Assembly (NCBI GenBank): GCA_002344785.1 | Contig: DDUL01000005.1 | Location: forward strand, 1 to 42,509 | Direction of reading: 5' to 3' | Length of the DNA stretch: 42,509 nt | Origin: Bdellovibrionaceae bacterium UBA2339 | Lineage (GTDB): Bacteria; Bdellovibrionota; Bdellovibrionia; Bdellovibrionales; JAMPXM01 | Shown: positions 1-7,455 of the stretch, one piece after another | Numbering within the stretch: the first letter of the stretch is position 1 | How the letters are laid out: each line of letters opens with the position of its first letter | Notes under the pieces: model-generated | Told to the model about the DNA's origin: nothing | The model's database searches: none | What the model saw: the letters and a program-made list of their open reading frames with translations, nothing else | Made by a program: the position numbers and the translations under genes

Positions 1-335
1 TCGTCGGGATCGATGCGGTAGATCATCAATTCAAATTTCTTGTTCAAAGTGTGGTACACGCGGGCTCGCAACTCTGGGATGTAGCGAAAGTGCGTGAAGT
101 AAATGTCGGGCTCGCGCGAGAGAATTTTGCCGTTGGTGCCGAAGCATTTGTAGTTTTCGTTGGGCTGAATGCGAATGCCGCCGCGAGCGTCGATTTCGGT
201 GATCACGCCAAAGGTTTCTTGTTCGCGTGGCGCAAACCAGCCTCGCGCGATGAAGCCCACGCGATCGCCGACGCGCAAAAGGCTGCCGCCTTTGTCGAGA
301 TTTCGAATTTCGAAGAGCGCGGGCTTAAGAGCCAT
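1..335 (-). CDS. Hypothetical protein, N-terminal part only (cut by window edge)
   Basis: The frame is open on the minus strand from an ATG at 335 down to base 1, giving about 111 residues starting MALKPALFEIRN; the stop lies outside the window. The visible part is soluble, with no signal peptide or membrane segment, and has a small beta-rich look (VGDRVGFIARGWF, FGVITEID) that could be an SH3-like or similar barrel, which is inference only. No recognised family. No clear Shine-Dalgarno precedes the ATG. It is divergent from the patatin-like gene, with about 130 bp between them that would hold both promoters. Confidence 0.6.
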   Translation of the reverse strand, partial: MALKPALFEIRNLDKGGSLLRVGDRVGFIARGWFAPREQETFGVITEIDARGGIRIQPNENYKCFGTNGKILSREPDIYFTHFRYIPELRARVYHTLNKKFELMIYRIDPD

Positions 336-463
336 AGTTTCTGTATCGGCAAAAAGTCGGGCGGACTTTGGTCGAAGTGCTTGCAATAGTGCGAATGCTC
401 CAGTGTGTGGGCCGTGAGATCGAATTGTTTTGAGAATTCATCCCGTCGCGCTCTCATCAGGTG

Positions 464-1498
464 ATGCAATCGAATCAAAATGAGACAGTGGTGAATCTCG
501 CCTTACAAGGTGGCGGATCGCACGGCGCATTCACTTGGGGCGTGTTGGACCGACTGCTTGAGGAGACTTGGCTCAAGTTTGATGGGCTCAGCGGTACAAG
601 TGCGGGTGCCGTGAATGCGGCGCTGATGTTGGATGGTTGGGCCGAGGGCGGGCGCAAGCGGGCTCGAGAAAAGCTACGTGAGTTTTGGACGGCCGTTGGT
701 GAGTATCATACCTTCACGCCATTTCGACGACATCCTCTGGATGTGTGGATGGGGCGATTTGGTTTTGATCTTTCGTTTTCCTATCACGTGTTCGCGTCAC
801 TCTCGCACTTGATCTCTCCATATCAGTGGAATCCGACGAACATCAATCCAGTGCGTGGATTGCTTGAGCAGCACATCAACTTTTCGAGGCTTCGCGAATT
901 TGCCGACGTTAAACTCTTTGTGTCGGCGACTTGTGTGGAGACCGGACGCATTCGCGTCTTTCGGCGTGAAGAGTTGGATTTAGGCGCGATGCTGGCGAGC
1001 ACGGCATTGCCATTGATGTTTCATGCGCCCGAGGTCGATGGACAGCATTATTGGGATGGCGGCTTTGTTGGAAATCCGGCGCTGTATCCGATTTTTTATG
1101 AGTGCGCGGCGACGGATCTTGTGGTGGTGCAGATCAATCCACTTCGGCGTGATGCGGTTCCTAAAACTGTCTTCGAAATTCAAGATCGCATGAGCGAGAT
1201 CGCGTTCAATGCGTCACTGGCGAGTGAAATGCGGGCGATTCACTTTGTGAATCGTCTCATCGAGAAGGGGGCTTTGAATCAAGAGCGATATCGCAAGGTG
1301 TTCGTACATCGGATTGAAGCCGAGGATGAAATGCGCCCGCTAGGAAGCGCCACCAAGCTCCTCATTGAGCCGGAGTTCTTGGAGCGCCTGTTTGGTTTTG
1401 GTCGAGCGGCGGCCGATGTTTGGTTGCAAACCCATGTCAGTCATCTGGGCCGCGAATCCACGGTCGACATTCCCTCAATGTACTTGGCCCACAAATGA
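464..1498 (+). CDS. Patatin-like phospholipase family protein
   Basis: A 344-residue protein with the three marks of the bacterial patatin family: the oxyanion-hole loop GGGSHGAF at residues 16-23, the nucleophile elbow GTSAG at 44-48 (catalytic Ser46), and a DGG at 198-200 giving the dyad Asp. Family members are serine acyl hydrolases acting on phospholipids or other lipids. There is no signal peptide, so it is cytoplasmic or exported by another route. A GTG at 461 lies directly before the ATG at 464, and either could start translation; ATG is preferred. It is a single gene ending 59 bp before the convergent L,D-transpeptidase gene, with a terminator hairpin between. The substrate cannot be read from sequence. 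Confidence 0.9.
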   Translation: MQSNQNETVVNLALQGGGSHGAFTWGVLDRLLEETWLKFDGLSGTSAGAVNAALMLDGWAEGGRKRAREKLREFWTAVGEYHTFTPFRRHPLDVWMGRFGFDLSFSYHVFASLSHLISPYQWNPTNINPVRGLLEQHINFSRLREFADVKLFVSATCVETGRIRVFRREELDLGAMLASTALPLMFHAPEVDGQHYWDGGFVGNPALYPIFYECAATDLVVVQINPLRRDAVPKTVFEIQDRMSEIAFNASLASEMRAIHFVNRLIEKGALNQERYRKVFVHRIEAEDEMRPLGSATKLLIEPEFLERLFGFGRAAADVWLQTHVSHLGRESTVDIPSMYLAHK

Positions 1499-1529
1499 AA
1501 AAGGCGACGCCCGTTTCGGTGCGTCGCCT
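1494..1529 (-). terminator. Intrinsic terminator between the convergent patatin and L,D-transpeptidase genes
   Basis: A perfect 9-bp stem, AGGCGACGC (1502-1510) pairing with GCGTCGCCT (1521-1529), with a 10-nt loop. Read on the minus strand it is followed at once by TTTTTCATTT, the classic U-tract, so it should end the L,D-transpeptidase transcript. On the plus strand no T-run follows, so it acts mainly on the minus strand. Confidence 0.8.
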
Positions 1530-1557
1530 GAGATAATGATTTGGATTCGCGGTGAGC

Positions 1558-3159
1558 TTAGTTACCGCCGCCACTCCACGAATCGTGTGGATTCGACGAA
1601 GAGTGAGAGTAAGTCGCGCGCGGAGCTGAGATCTGCGCATCAGAACTCACAGCGAAGCTCGGCAGCTGACCGTCAGAGAAACCTCCGCGTGTGATGCTAC
1701 CGGGGTGACTGTAGTTCACGACAGTTCCTTCATCGACGATGAAGTGACCGCGGAAGGCGCGCTCGCCCAAGCCGTAAAGATCGCCGCCACGCTTGCCGCC
1801 TGAGAAGGCCACAGCGTCGGGATATTGATCGACAGACAAAGTGCCTTCCTCGATCCACTGCTCGCGCGGAGTGCCTTGTGACAGCACAGTCTGACGATCA
1901 GCCACTTGATGATTGTTGGTTCGCTGATGTCCAACTGTCGTCAAGATGTACGACCAATTGGTGGGTTGCTTCGAGTAGCCGCTACGATTGGCGTCGCGAT
2001 ACGCTTCCTTAGCGTAGATTTTGATGAGCGGCGTGCCGATCGGCAACAGTGATCGCAAGTAAGCGATGCTCTCGTTATCGACGCGTGTGCAACCTTTCGA
2101 GCGAATCGAAGTGAAGAGACCGACGATTCCGCCCCAGAAAGAGTCTTTGAAGTCGATGAAGGACTTCTTGTCAGCTCCCCAGCCGCCGGTGCCATGGGTC
2201 CACTGACCGTTGGGATTGGGGCCGATCTTTGCCGTATACCATCCAAAGGCGCCACGCATTTTGCCGACACCATTGGGCATGTACTGACTGTCGAACCATG
2301 CGCGGCGGTTGCCGGGAGCCGGTACGGGCGGATAGCCGGGCTTGTACCAAGCCGGGTAGACGTGCGCGGGAGATTCGTAGAACTTCTCCCAGCTGGTGAT
2401 GCGATAGTGACCGACGTCGGTGCGCGTGCCGTCGTCATCTTGACCGTTGACCACGTCGAACTCGGCGAGCATGCGGTTCACGCAGCCTTCCGTTGGCAAG
2501 CAACGCTGATACACGCGCAGCTTTTCCGTTGCGACGTTGGTGACGACAAAGAGTCGGTTGGCGGGAGCTGCGGGTTGTGCCGGAGCTGCACCTGGGCTTG
2601 TCGGAATGCTCGTCGTCGCGGCGGGATCAACCTGCACGCGCTGACTGCTCAGATGTTTGAGTGAGGTGTAAAGTGTTTGGCCCTTTGGGGCTGTGCCGCG
2701 AGTTTGAATCACGCGAATCTCCACGAATCCGGCTTCGCCTTGCGGCTGCGGATTGAGGATTTCAACTTGATCATTGATTTCGAGAACTCCGGCGATGTTG
2801 GAGGCGGTGACCTCGGGGCTCGTGCGGGCTCGCAAGCGATCAGCCGCCACGTAGGCAGTCTGACCTTGCTGAGCCGCCGGGCGCGGCGCGGGTGCTTGAG
2901 CGCGCGGAGCGGGAGCTGTGGCTGTGGGCTCGCTCGATGGGGCTTGTGGAGCCGGTGCTTGCAGATCGCCGACTTGAGCTTCGATCGCGGGATCACCCGT
3001 GTGTGGTGCGATTTGATCGTCGGGACTCATTTCGTGGCGTGTGCAGGCTGCGCTTGAAATCATCATGGCTAAAGCCAATGTCCATAGCGAGCGTCGCCAA
3101 GGTCCGTATGAAGATCCAGCGTGGATCGATTTTGCTGATCGAAGTGTAGCGTTATTCAT
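1558..3159 (-). CDS. SH3-like and L,D-transpeptidase (YkuD) domain lipoprotein
   Basis: A 533-residue envelope protein. A lipoprotein signal ends at Cys39 (SSAAC). A Pro/Ala-rich linker (about 60-100), an SH3-like segment (about 101-175) and a second Pro/Ala linker follow, then a YkuD-type catalytic domain (about 201-385) with THG at 321-323 and SKGCTR at 354-359 (nucleophile Cys357). YkuD enzymes make 3-3 crosslinks in peptidoglycan or attach proteins to it. The usual SHGC has Lys in place of the second His. A C-terminal extension of about 145 residues has no recognised domain. The start at 3159 is chosen because AAAGGA precedes it and the signal peptide follows; the frame stays open to 3231. 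A terminator lies downstream. Confidence 0.85.
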   Translation of the reverse strand: MNNATLRSAKSIHAGSSYGPWRRSLWTLALAMMISSAACTRHEMSPDDQIAPHTGDPAIEAQVGDLQAPAPQAPSSEPTATAPAPRAQAPAPRPAAQQGQTAYVAADRLRARTSPEVTASNIAGVLEINDQVEILNPQPQGEAGFVEIRVIQTRGTAPKGQTLYTSLKHLSSQRVQVDPAATTSIPTSPGAAPAQPAAPANRLFVVTNVATEKLRVYQRCLPTEGCVNRMLAEFDVVNGQDDDGTRTDVGHYRITSWEKFYESPAHVYPAWYKPGYPPVPAPGNRRAWFDSQYMPNGVGKMRGAFGWYTAKIGPNPNGQWTHGTGGWGADKKSFIDFKDSFWGGIVGLFTSIRSKGCTRVDNESIAYLRSLLPIGTPLIKIYAKEAYRDANRSGYSKQPTNWSYILTTVGHQRTNNHQVADRQTVLSQGTPREQWIEEGTLSVDQYPDAVAFSGGKRGGDLYGLGERAFRGHFIVDEGTVVNYSHPGSITRGGFSDGQLPSFAVSSDAQISAPRATYSHSSSNPHDSWSGGGN

Positions 3160-3379
3160 GACGACAAACGTCCTTTCCAAAAAATCCTCTTTCAAGTTGT
3201 CGAGGCTCGAGGAGAGCAAGCCTCGCGCCAAGTGCGACCGAGTCGAGGACCGCGAGATTTGATTTGAAATCCATTTTGAAGTGGAGTCGGGGAGAGCGGA
3301 GAAAAGTCTTCAGGAGTGCGAGAGAATTCTCCACACTTGTGGTTGAGCAGATCTCGGCAAGAAGGTGTTCGCGCATATT

Positions 3380-3397
3380 GGGCCTTCGAAAAGGCCC
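3380..3397 (-). terminator. GC-rich hairpin downstream of the second L,D-transpeptidase gene
   Basis: A perfect 7-bp stem GGGCCTT / AAGGCCC with a CGAA loop lies about 45 nt past the stop of the gene ending at 3442. There is no T-run after it on the minus strand, so it may be a terminator aided by Rho, an RNA-stabilising 3' hairpin, or part of the leader of the gene starting at 3159. The 282 bp between the two L,D-transpeptidase genes hold a second stem, CGAGGCT (3201-3207) with AGCCTCG (3219-3225), and no gene. Confidence 0.4.
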
Positions 3398-3441
3398 GGC
3401 GTGAATCGTTGAAATAGCTGCCCCAAAGTCATGGGCTCAAA

Positions 3442-4335
3442 TCAGAGTGTGGTTGCGCGAGGCCGCGGCGTCGATGTCGGATCGGGTTGACGCGAAAGCG
3501 GCGGTGGCGGCGTGCTTGCGGGTGGCAAGATGTGCAGCATGAGGGGGCGTCGCGCCTGATGTCGCGTGCGAACGAACTCGGCAACTTCTTGCATATAAAG
3601 GTCAGATGAAACGGCCAAGCAGCCGGCTGTCCAATTGAAGGCGACGTTCAAGAAGCCTGCGCAGCGAAACCAACGATCTGGTCCGTGAATGCCGATGTCG
3701 CTGCCTGTGTAGCCCTGCGAGCGTTGCTGGGCCGTGGGATAACCAACATGCATGAAGAGCCCATATTGAGCACTTCGACGCGCGGGTGTGAGCGGGTAGC
3801 TTCCCAGAGGCGTCTTGCGATCACCTTGCACGCGCTTGTCGAGTCCCTTCGAACCTAGGGATAAATCATAGTTGGCAACGCTTCGCCCATTCTCGCACAA
3901 GAAGAGAACTTGAATGTCGGTGAGTGCGACTAAGGATGTGCCGCGATTCTGACAAGGGTCCTGCGCAGGCAATGACTTGATCAGGCGCAACTGCCGCGGC
4001 GGCGTGAGCATGGGACAATTGTCTTCGTCGTACTCCACCACTTCTTCATCTTGATCTTCAGGCTTGGGTGTTGGCGATACGGTGGGGAGTGCGCCTGTGC
4101 CTGTGCTGGTGCGAACAAGCTGTACACCCGAGGCATCAAAGCCCTGTGCGCGTAGGATCTCGCGAGTCACCTCTGGAGCCAGGAACTCCGCAGGCGAAGG
4201 GCCGCCAGCGGCCAGCGCCTGAGCGCTCAATAGCCCGGTCGCGAGTGTCAACGGAGCAGACAGTAAAAAACTCAAGATCATGCTCGAACGCGATTTCACA
4301 AAGAGCCTCGTTTTCTCTGATCGGGCGGGGATCAT
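3442..4335 (-). CDS. Exported L,D-transpeptidase (YkuD/YafK-like)
   Basis: A 297-residue protein with an N-terminal signal peptide (hydrophobic stretch about residues 19-40, ending ALAA). The catalytic domain carries GDRKTPLG at 171-178, IHG at 216-218 and TAGCLAVS at 236-243 (nucleophile Cys239), the pattern of YafK-like murein L,D-transpeptidases. The C-terminus is a Pro/Thr/Arg-rich tail. Family role: periplasmic transfer of D-Asp/DAP-linked stem peptides, giving 3-3 crosslinks or lipoprotein anchoring. The ATG at 4335 has no clear Shine-Dalgarno; ATG 4281 is an alternative that still keeps a signal peptide. It is the second such enzyme within 3 kb, on the same strand as the OmpA-like gene upstream. 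Confidence 0.85.
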   Translation of the reverse strand: MIPARSEKTRLFVKSRSSMILSFLLSAPLTLATGLLSAQALAAGGPSPAEFLAPEVTREILRAQGFDASGVQLVRTSTGTGALPTVSPTPKPEDQDEEVVEYDEDNCPMLTPPRQLRLIKSLPAQDPCQNRGTSLVALTDIQVLFLCENGRSVANYDLSLGSKGLDKRVQGDRKTPLGSYPLTPARRSAQYGLFMHVGYPTAQQRSQGYTGSDIGIHGPDRWFRCAGFLNVAFNWTAGCLAVSSDLYMQEVAEFVRTRHQARRPLMLHILPPASTPPPPLSRQPDPTSTPRPRATTL

Positions 4336-4397
4336 TGGGGATCGATCTCGAAACTATGCAAAGCAGAATCTGTGCAAAGCATTGGCCTAAAGCTTAT

Positions 4398-4420
4398 GGC
4401 CTCTAGGCCTCGAGAGGGCC
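4398..4420 (-). terminator. Possible hairpin terminator after the OmpA-like gene
   Basis: GGCCTCT (4398-4404) can pair with AGAGGGCC (4413-4420) with one bulged G and an 8-nt loop. It lies in the 161-bp gap between the OmpA-like gene (stop at 4497) and the next minus-strand gene. No T-run follows, so the call is weak. Confidence 0.3.
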
Positions 4421-4496
4421 TCGTGAAGCCCGCCGATCTCTACAAACGGGAAGCATTTTCATCGGCCTTGCCGAGAATCGTCGGGTCACATCGGGC

Positions 4497-5843
4497 TCAA
4501 CGTTCGATTTCGAATTCCACGCGGCGATTGGCTTGGCGACCTTGGTAGTTCGCATTGTCGGCGATGGGACGAGCTTCGCCGTAACCGATGGCGGAGATCT
4601 TATCGGCCGGAAGTCCGAACTTTTCGACGAGGCGAACGCGAATCGCGGTGGCGCGTCTAAGACTCAAGCGTTGGTTGTACTCATCGCGGCCCACGCTATC
4701 GGTGTGACCTTCAATGACTAGTTTCTTGAATGCGCCTTTGAGTGCTGTCGCCAATTCCTCAAGCACGGGATCGTAGTTACCGATCATTTTGTCGCTATCG
4801 AACTCGAAGTGAATCGCCTGCGTGCGGAAGCGTTCCAAGATCTGCGCGGAATTTTCTCCGCGAACTCGCGTGAGGTATTCACTGCGATGCGGTTCGGTCG
4901 CCGACATCCAGGTCGGTCCAAAGGCATAGTTGAGTCCCACATAGAGACGCCAATCAGGAGATGCGACACCTTGTTTGATTTCCGTCCCGCCGCCTGCGTG
5001 CAAAGAGAGATTCGTATTCCAGTCATGCTTTGCGCCGACAATCCATTCCAGAGATGTGAGGCTTCGCTCTGCAAAGCCTGAACTGCTCTCGGCAGGTGTT
5101 GCCGCAAAAACTTCTGTGACGATCTTTGTGCTCGATTGCGGGAGATGTCGGCTGGCCGCCGCCGATGCGATCCACTGTGAACCCAAGGGATCAGCGATCG
5201 AGCCAGGAATTTTTGTGCCCTTTTGTCGGCTTCGGTGGCCGATGTTGAGTCCGTAAGACCAAAGGCCTTGGCGAGTGTCGGCCGCCAATTCAAAGTTCAA
5301 TGTTGGTCCGGCGTTTCGACCTGCAAACGGTGAGTCCTGAATTTGATTGAAGTTGGTCGAGAAAACTCCCGCAATCCCACCGTCGTCATCGCCCCAGAAA
5401 CGATACTTGGTGTTGAGGCGAAGTTCGGTGACACCTGTTGCGGCGAACTCGCCACGACTGCCGCTTTGATCGCTGACACTTTGTCGCAAGACTTGCGGAA
5501 TACTGAGTCCGATGTCCCAGTTCGGTGTGAGACCGAGCCCTGCGTTCAAATCCATCGACGTCAACGTGTCATTGAACTTCAAGCGATTGCCACTGGGTTG
5601 ATCATAGTCCGGCAATGAATTGACGGCGAGGTTGAGAAAGAGCCCCAGGTTCACGATGCCGGGCTTCAGCGTTTCCGAGCTTTGCACGGTCACGAAGTCC
5701 AAGCCGCTGGTGGTGGGATTGAAGTTTTGCGTGTCAACGCCAACGACGTTGGCTGATGATACCGCGGGCACGAGTGCGAGCCAGAAGCTGATGGTCAAGC
5801 GAGTGAGAGATGAAGACTTGCGAGTTCGCTTTGTTGGCACGAT
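4497..5843 (-). CDS. Outer-membrane beta-barrel protein with C-terminal OmpA peptidoglycan-binding domain
   Basis: The last 110 or so residues are a clear OmpA-type domain (FEFDSDK, then GHTDSVGRDEYN, LSLRRA, GYGEARPIADN), which binds diaminopimelate in peptidoglycan. The preceding 300 residues are rich in alternating beta-strand patterns and Gly/aromatic residues, as in a transporter- or porin-like barrel. The start is uncertain: the frame is open to a TTG at 6095 with ATGs at 5981 and 5930. The GTG at 5843 is chosen because it gives a tidy signal peptide of about 30 residues (MPTKRTRKSSS then a hydrophobic run ending VSSA). Function is inferred as tethering the outer membrane to the wall. 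It is divergent from the small barrel gene at 6206. Confidence 0.85.
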   Translation of the reverse strand: MVPTKRTRKSSSLTRLTISFWLALVPAVSSANVVGVDTQNFNPTTSGLDFVTVQSSETLKPGIVNLGLFLNLAVNSLPDYDQPSGNRLKFNDTLTSMDLNAGLGLTPNWDIGLSIPQVLRQSVSDQSGSRGEFAATGVTELRLNTKYRFWGDDDGGIAGVFSTNFNQIQDSPFAGRNAGPTLNFELAADTRQGLWSYGLNIGHRSRQKGTKIPGSIADPLGSQWIASAAASRHLPQSSTKIVTEVFAATPAESSSGFAERSLTSLEWIVGAKHDWNTNLSLHAGGGTEIKQGVASPDWRLYVGLNYAFGPTWMSATEPHRSEYLTRVRGENSAQILERFRTQAIHFEFDSDKMIGNYDPVLEELATALKGAFKKLVIEGHTDSVGRDEYNQRLSLRRATAIRVRLVEKFGLPADKISAIGYGEARPIADNANYQGRQANRRVEFEIER

Positions 5844-6101
5844 CCAATTTTGGAGCGCGAAGATCGAGATGGATTCTTGCCAAAGCCCGAGTCCCAGTTT
5901 CGTCAACGCCTTTCTCGGCGAGTCGATCATCGGCTTTGTGATGCGTTGCTTTAGGTCGATGCTAGAAAGGATGAACGTCATGCTCTTGATGAAAGCATGA
6001 TTGACGAGCGCATCCAAGTCACTTTTGCTGTGTGGGTTGAGCGCCAAAGTCCGCCTCTGTGGAGGGGAGAAGTTTGTGCCCTCAATGAGTCTCAAGGCTT
6101 C

Positions 6102-6169
6102 ATGCAGGTCAGTTGCAAATGCAGGTCAGTTGCAAATGCAGGTCAGTTGCAAATGCAGGTCAGTTGCAA
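6102..6169. repeat. Four perfect tandem copies of a 17-bp repeat
   Basis: The unit ATGCAGGTCAGTTGCAA occurs four times head to tail with no mismatch (6102-6118, 6119-6135, 6136-6152, 6153-6169). Each junction forms TTGCAAATGCA, containing the two half-sites TGCA/TGCA around AA. The array lies in the gap of about 360 bp between two divergent outer-membrane protein genes, 36 bp before the ATG at 6206. Because 17 is not a multiple of 3, it is not a coding repeat. It could be a regulator-binding array or a variable-number repeat; both are inference. Confidence 0.95.
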
Positions 6170-6194
6170 ATCACACGAGCGAGTCCGTGGAACG

Positions 6195-6200
6195 AGGAGG
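6195..6200 (+). promoter_or_regulatory. Strong ribosome binding site fixing the start at 6206
   Basis: AGGAGG sits 5 nt before the ATG at 6206. The same frame is open upstream through the 17-bp repeats to 6113, so this site is what decides the start. The same AGGAGGAATTC string also precedes kynA. Confidence 0.85.
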
Positions 6201-6205
6201 AATTC

Positions 6206-6856
6206 ATGTTTCAGAAATGTCAGTCGCAAGTTCAGTTGAAAGTTCAGCGTGCGAGTCGCAATGCTTCGATGGCCAGCGCCCTTCGTATGGCAGTGGCCTT
6301 GGGCTTTGTTGTGAGCCTTGGGATCATGGCGGCAATGCCCGCGGCGCAAGCGGCGACTCGCTCTGATTCCACGAGTGGTATGAGCTTTGGAGCTTTGGGT
6401 GGGATGTTGGTGCCGAACAAAAGCGGAACGGCCGCGCGGCCGGGCTTTGGTGTGCATGTGGGTGCGCAGTTGGGAACCGAGTTTGGCATCGGTGGCTACT
6501 ATCTTTCATCGAAGAAGGATGAAGGCGGAACCGTTGGTCAATTCGACATGGATTTGTTTGGTATTGAAGGCGTGTACAGATTCGAGGGCGAGGCCAAAGG
6601 CGGATACTTTGGTGGCCGGCTCGGGATCTCCAAAATCAACGTGGGTTCAGCGACGAGCCAGGTGAATATGTCGCCTTACCATATCGGCTTCATCGGCGGA
6701 TATGATCGCTTCCTGACCGACTTCATTTCGATCGGTGGTGAGCTGGGCTTTTATTCAGTAGGTAAAGGTGAGTCGACTCCGCAAAGCGGTGTGACGGTGA
6801 CGGTCGATTCGTTTACGGCACTGAGCTTTTTGGCGAGTGTAAAGTTTTGGCTTTGA
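6206..6856 (+). CDS. Small outer-membrane beta-barrel protein (OmpW/OmpA-barrel-like)
   Basis: A 216-residue protein with a signal peptide (hydrophobic core about residues 28-45, ending AAQA) followed by a Gly- and aromatic-rich mature part of about 165 residues with the alternating pattern of an eight-strand barrel. It ends in KFWL, with an aromatic near the C-terminus as expected for BAM-assembled proteins. No peptidoglycan-binding domain. The exact family is not recognised. The start is set by a perfect AGGAGG. Its leader contains the 17-bp repeat array, so expression may be controlled there. Its last 44 bp overlap the convergent gene ending at 6813. Confidence 0.8.
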   Translation: MFQKCQSQVQLKVQRASRNASMASALRMAVALGFVVSLGIMAAMPAAQAATRSDSTSGMSFGALGGMLVPNKSGTAARPGFGVHVGAQLGTEFGIGGYYLSSKKDEGGTVGQFDMDLFGIEGVYRFEGEAKGGYFGGRLGISKINVGSATSQVNMSPYHIGFIGGYDRFLTDFISIGGELGFYSVGKGESTPQSGVTVTVDSFTALSFLASVKFWL

Positions 6857-7175
6857 TGAGTTGATGCCGAATTTGGGCCCGTGCTGATTCTGACGAGGCT
6901 TCAGTGATTGTCGTCGAGATCTGTGCGGGCGCATTCGGTGCTGATTCGTTGGAGCGGTCATTCGCCGTCTCGGAACGAACTTCGATTGAATTTTCAGTTG
7001 TCGAAGTTGCGGAGATTGAAGTTGGTCTGGTCGATGAATGGGCCGTCGTTTGCGTCATCATCGAGGTCGGCTGTTGGCAGACGACAAAGGTGTAAAGACC
7101 TGCGGCGAGAGTGAGTGAGAGCGAACTCTTCCAATAATCTCTGAGCCAAAACCAAGAGCCCAAGGCATCTTTCAC
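6813..7175 (-). CDS. Small membrane-anchored or exported hypothetical protein, Ser/Thr-rich
   Basis: 120 residues: a short N-terminus, one hydrophobic stretch (about residues 16-33, SSLSLTLAAGLYTFVVC) and a Ser/Thr/Glu-rich tail without known motifs. The GTG start at 7175 has GGAGAA about 8 nt upstream, which supports translation. Against it: it overlaps the barrel gene by 44 bp on the other strand and the tail is of low complexity. It has no recognised family. Probably real, but less certain than its neighbours. The 280 bp upstream to 7455 hold no gene. Confidence 0.45.
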   Translation of the reverse strand: MKDALGSWFWLRDYWKSSLSLTLAAGLYTFVVCQQPTSMMTQTTAHSSTRPTSISATSTTENSIEVRSETANDRSNESAPNAPAQISTTITEASSESARAQIRHQLIKAKTLHSPKSSVP

Positions 7176-7397
7176 GTCGCATATTCTCCGTTGTGAGCCT
7201 TCGCTCGTCCTGCAAGTCCCTCATGGTTCGGGTCGTTCGTAGGGCGAGTCGATGGGGCGGGTTGCGCCTTGTCGACCGTCTCGACGGCGCTGCACCTGCT
7301 GTTACGAGCTGATCTTGCTTACATTGACGCGCAAAATCAGCCCGAGGTCAATGTCGCCCGCGACCTAAGTCGCAAGCTCATTGCCTGAGCAACTTCG

Positions 7398-7445
7398 TCA
7401 AGCTTCGTGGGCTTGATGCCTCGACTTCACGTGATACTTGAAGTC
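7398..7445 (-). terminator. Two small hairpins past the PA14/FN3 lipoprotein gene
   Basis: TCAAGC (7398-7403) pairs with GCTTGA (7411-7416), and GACTTCA (7423-7429) pairs with TGAAGTC (7439-7445). Both lie just past the stop at 7456. Neither is followed by a T-run, so termination is only a guess. The rest of 7176-7455 shows nothing else. Confidence 0.25.
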
Positions 7446-7455
7446 AGTGGACGAC

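Noticed and set aside
461..463. GTG start one codon before the patatin ATG
   Set aside because: An ATG follows at 464, with no ribosome site favouring GTG, so it is only an alternative.
2194..2664. Open frame on the opposite strand of the L,D-transpeptidase gene
   Set aside because: It is a shadow: no start site signal, and the real minus-strand gene has recognised domains and a terminator.
5844..6095. Long N-terminal extension of the OmpA-like frame up to 6095
   Set aside because: No signal peptide, no ribosome binding site and a TTG start; the GTG at 5843 gives a proper signal peptide.
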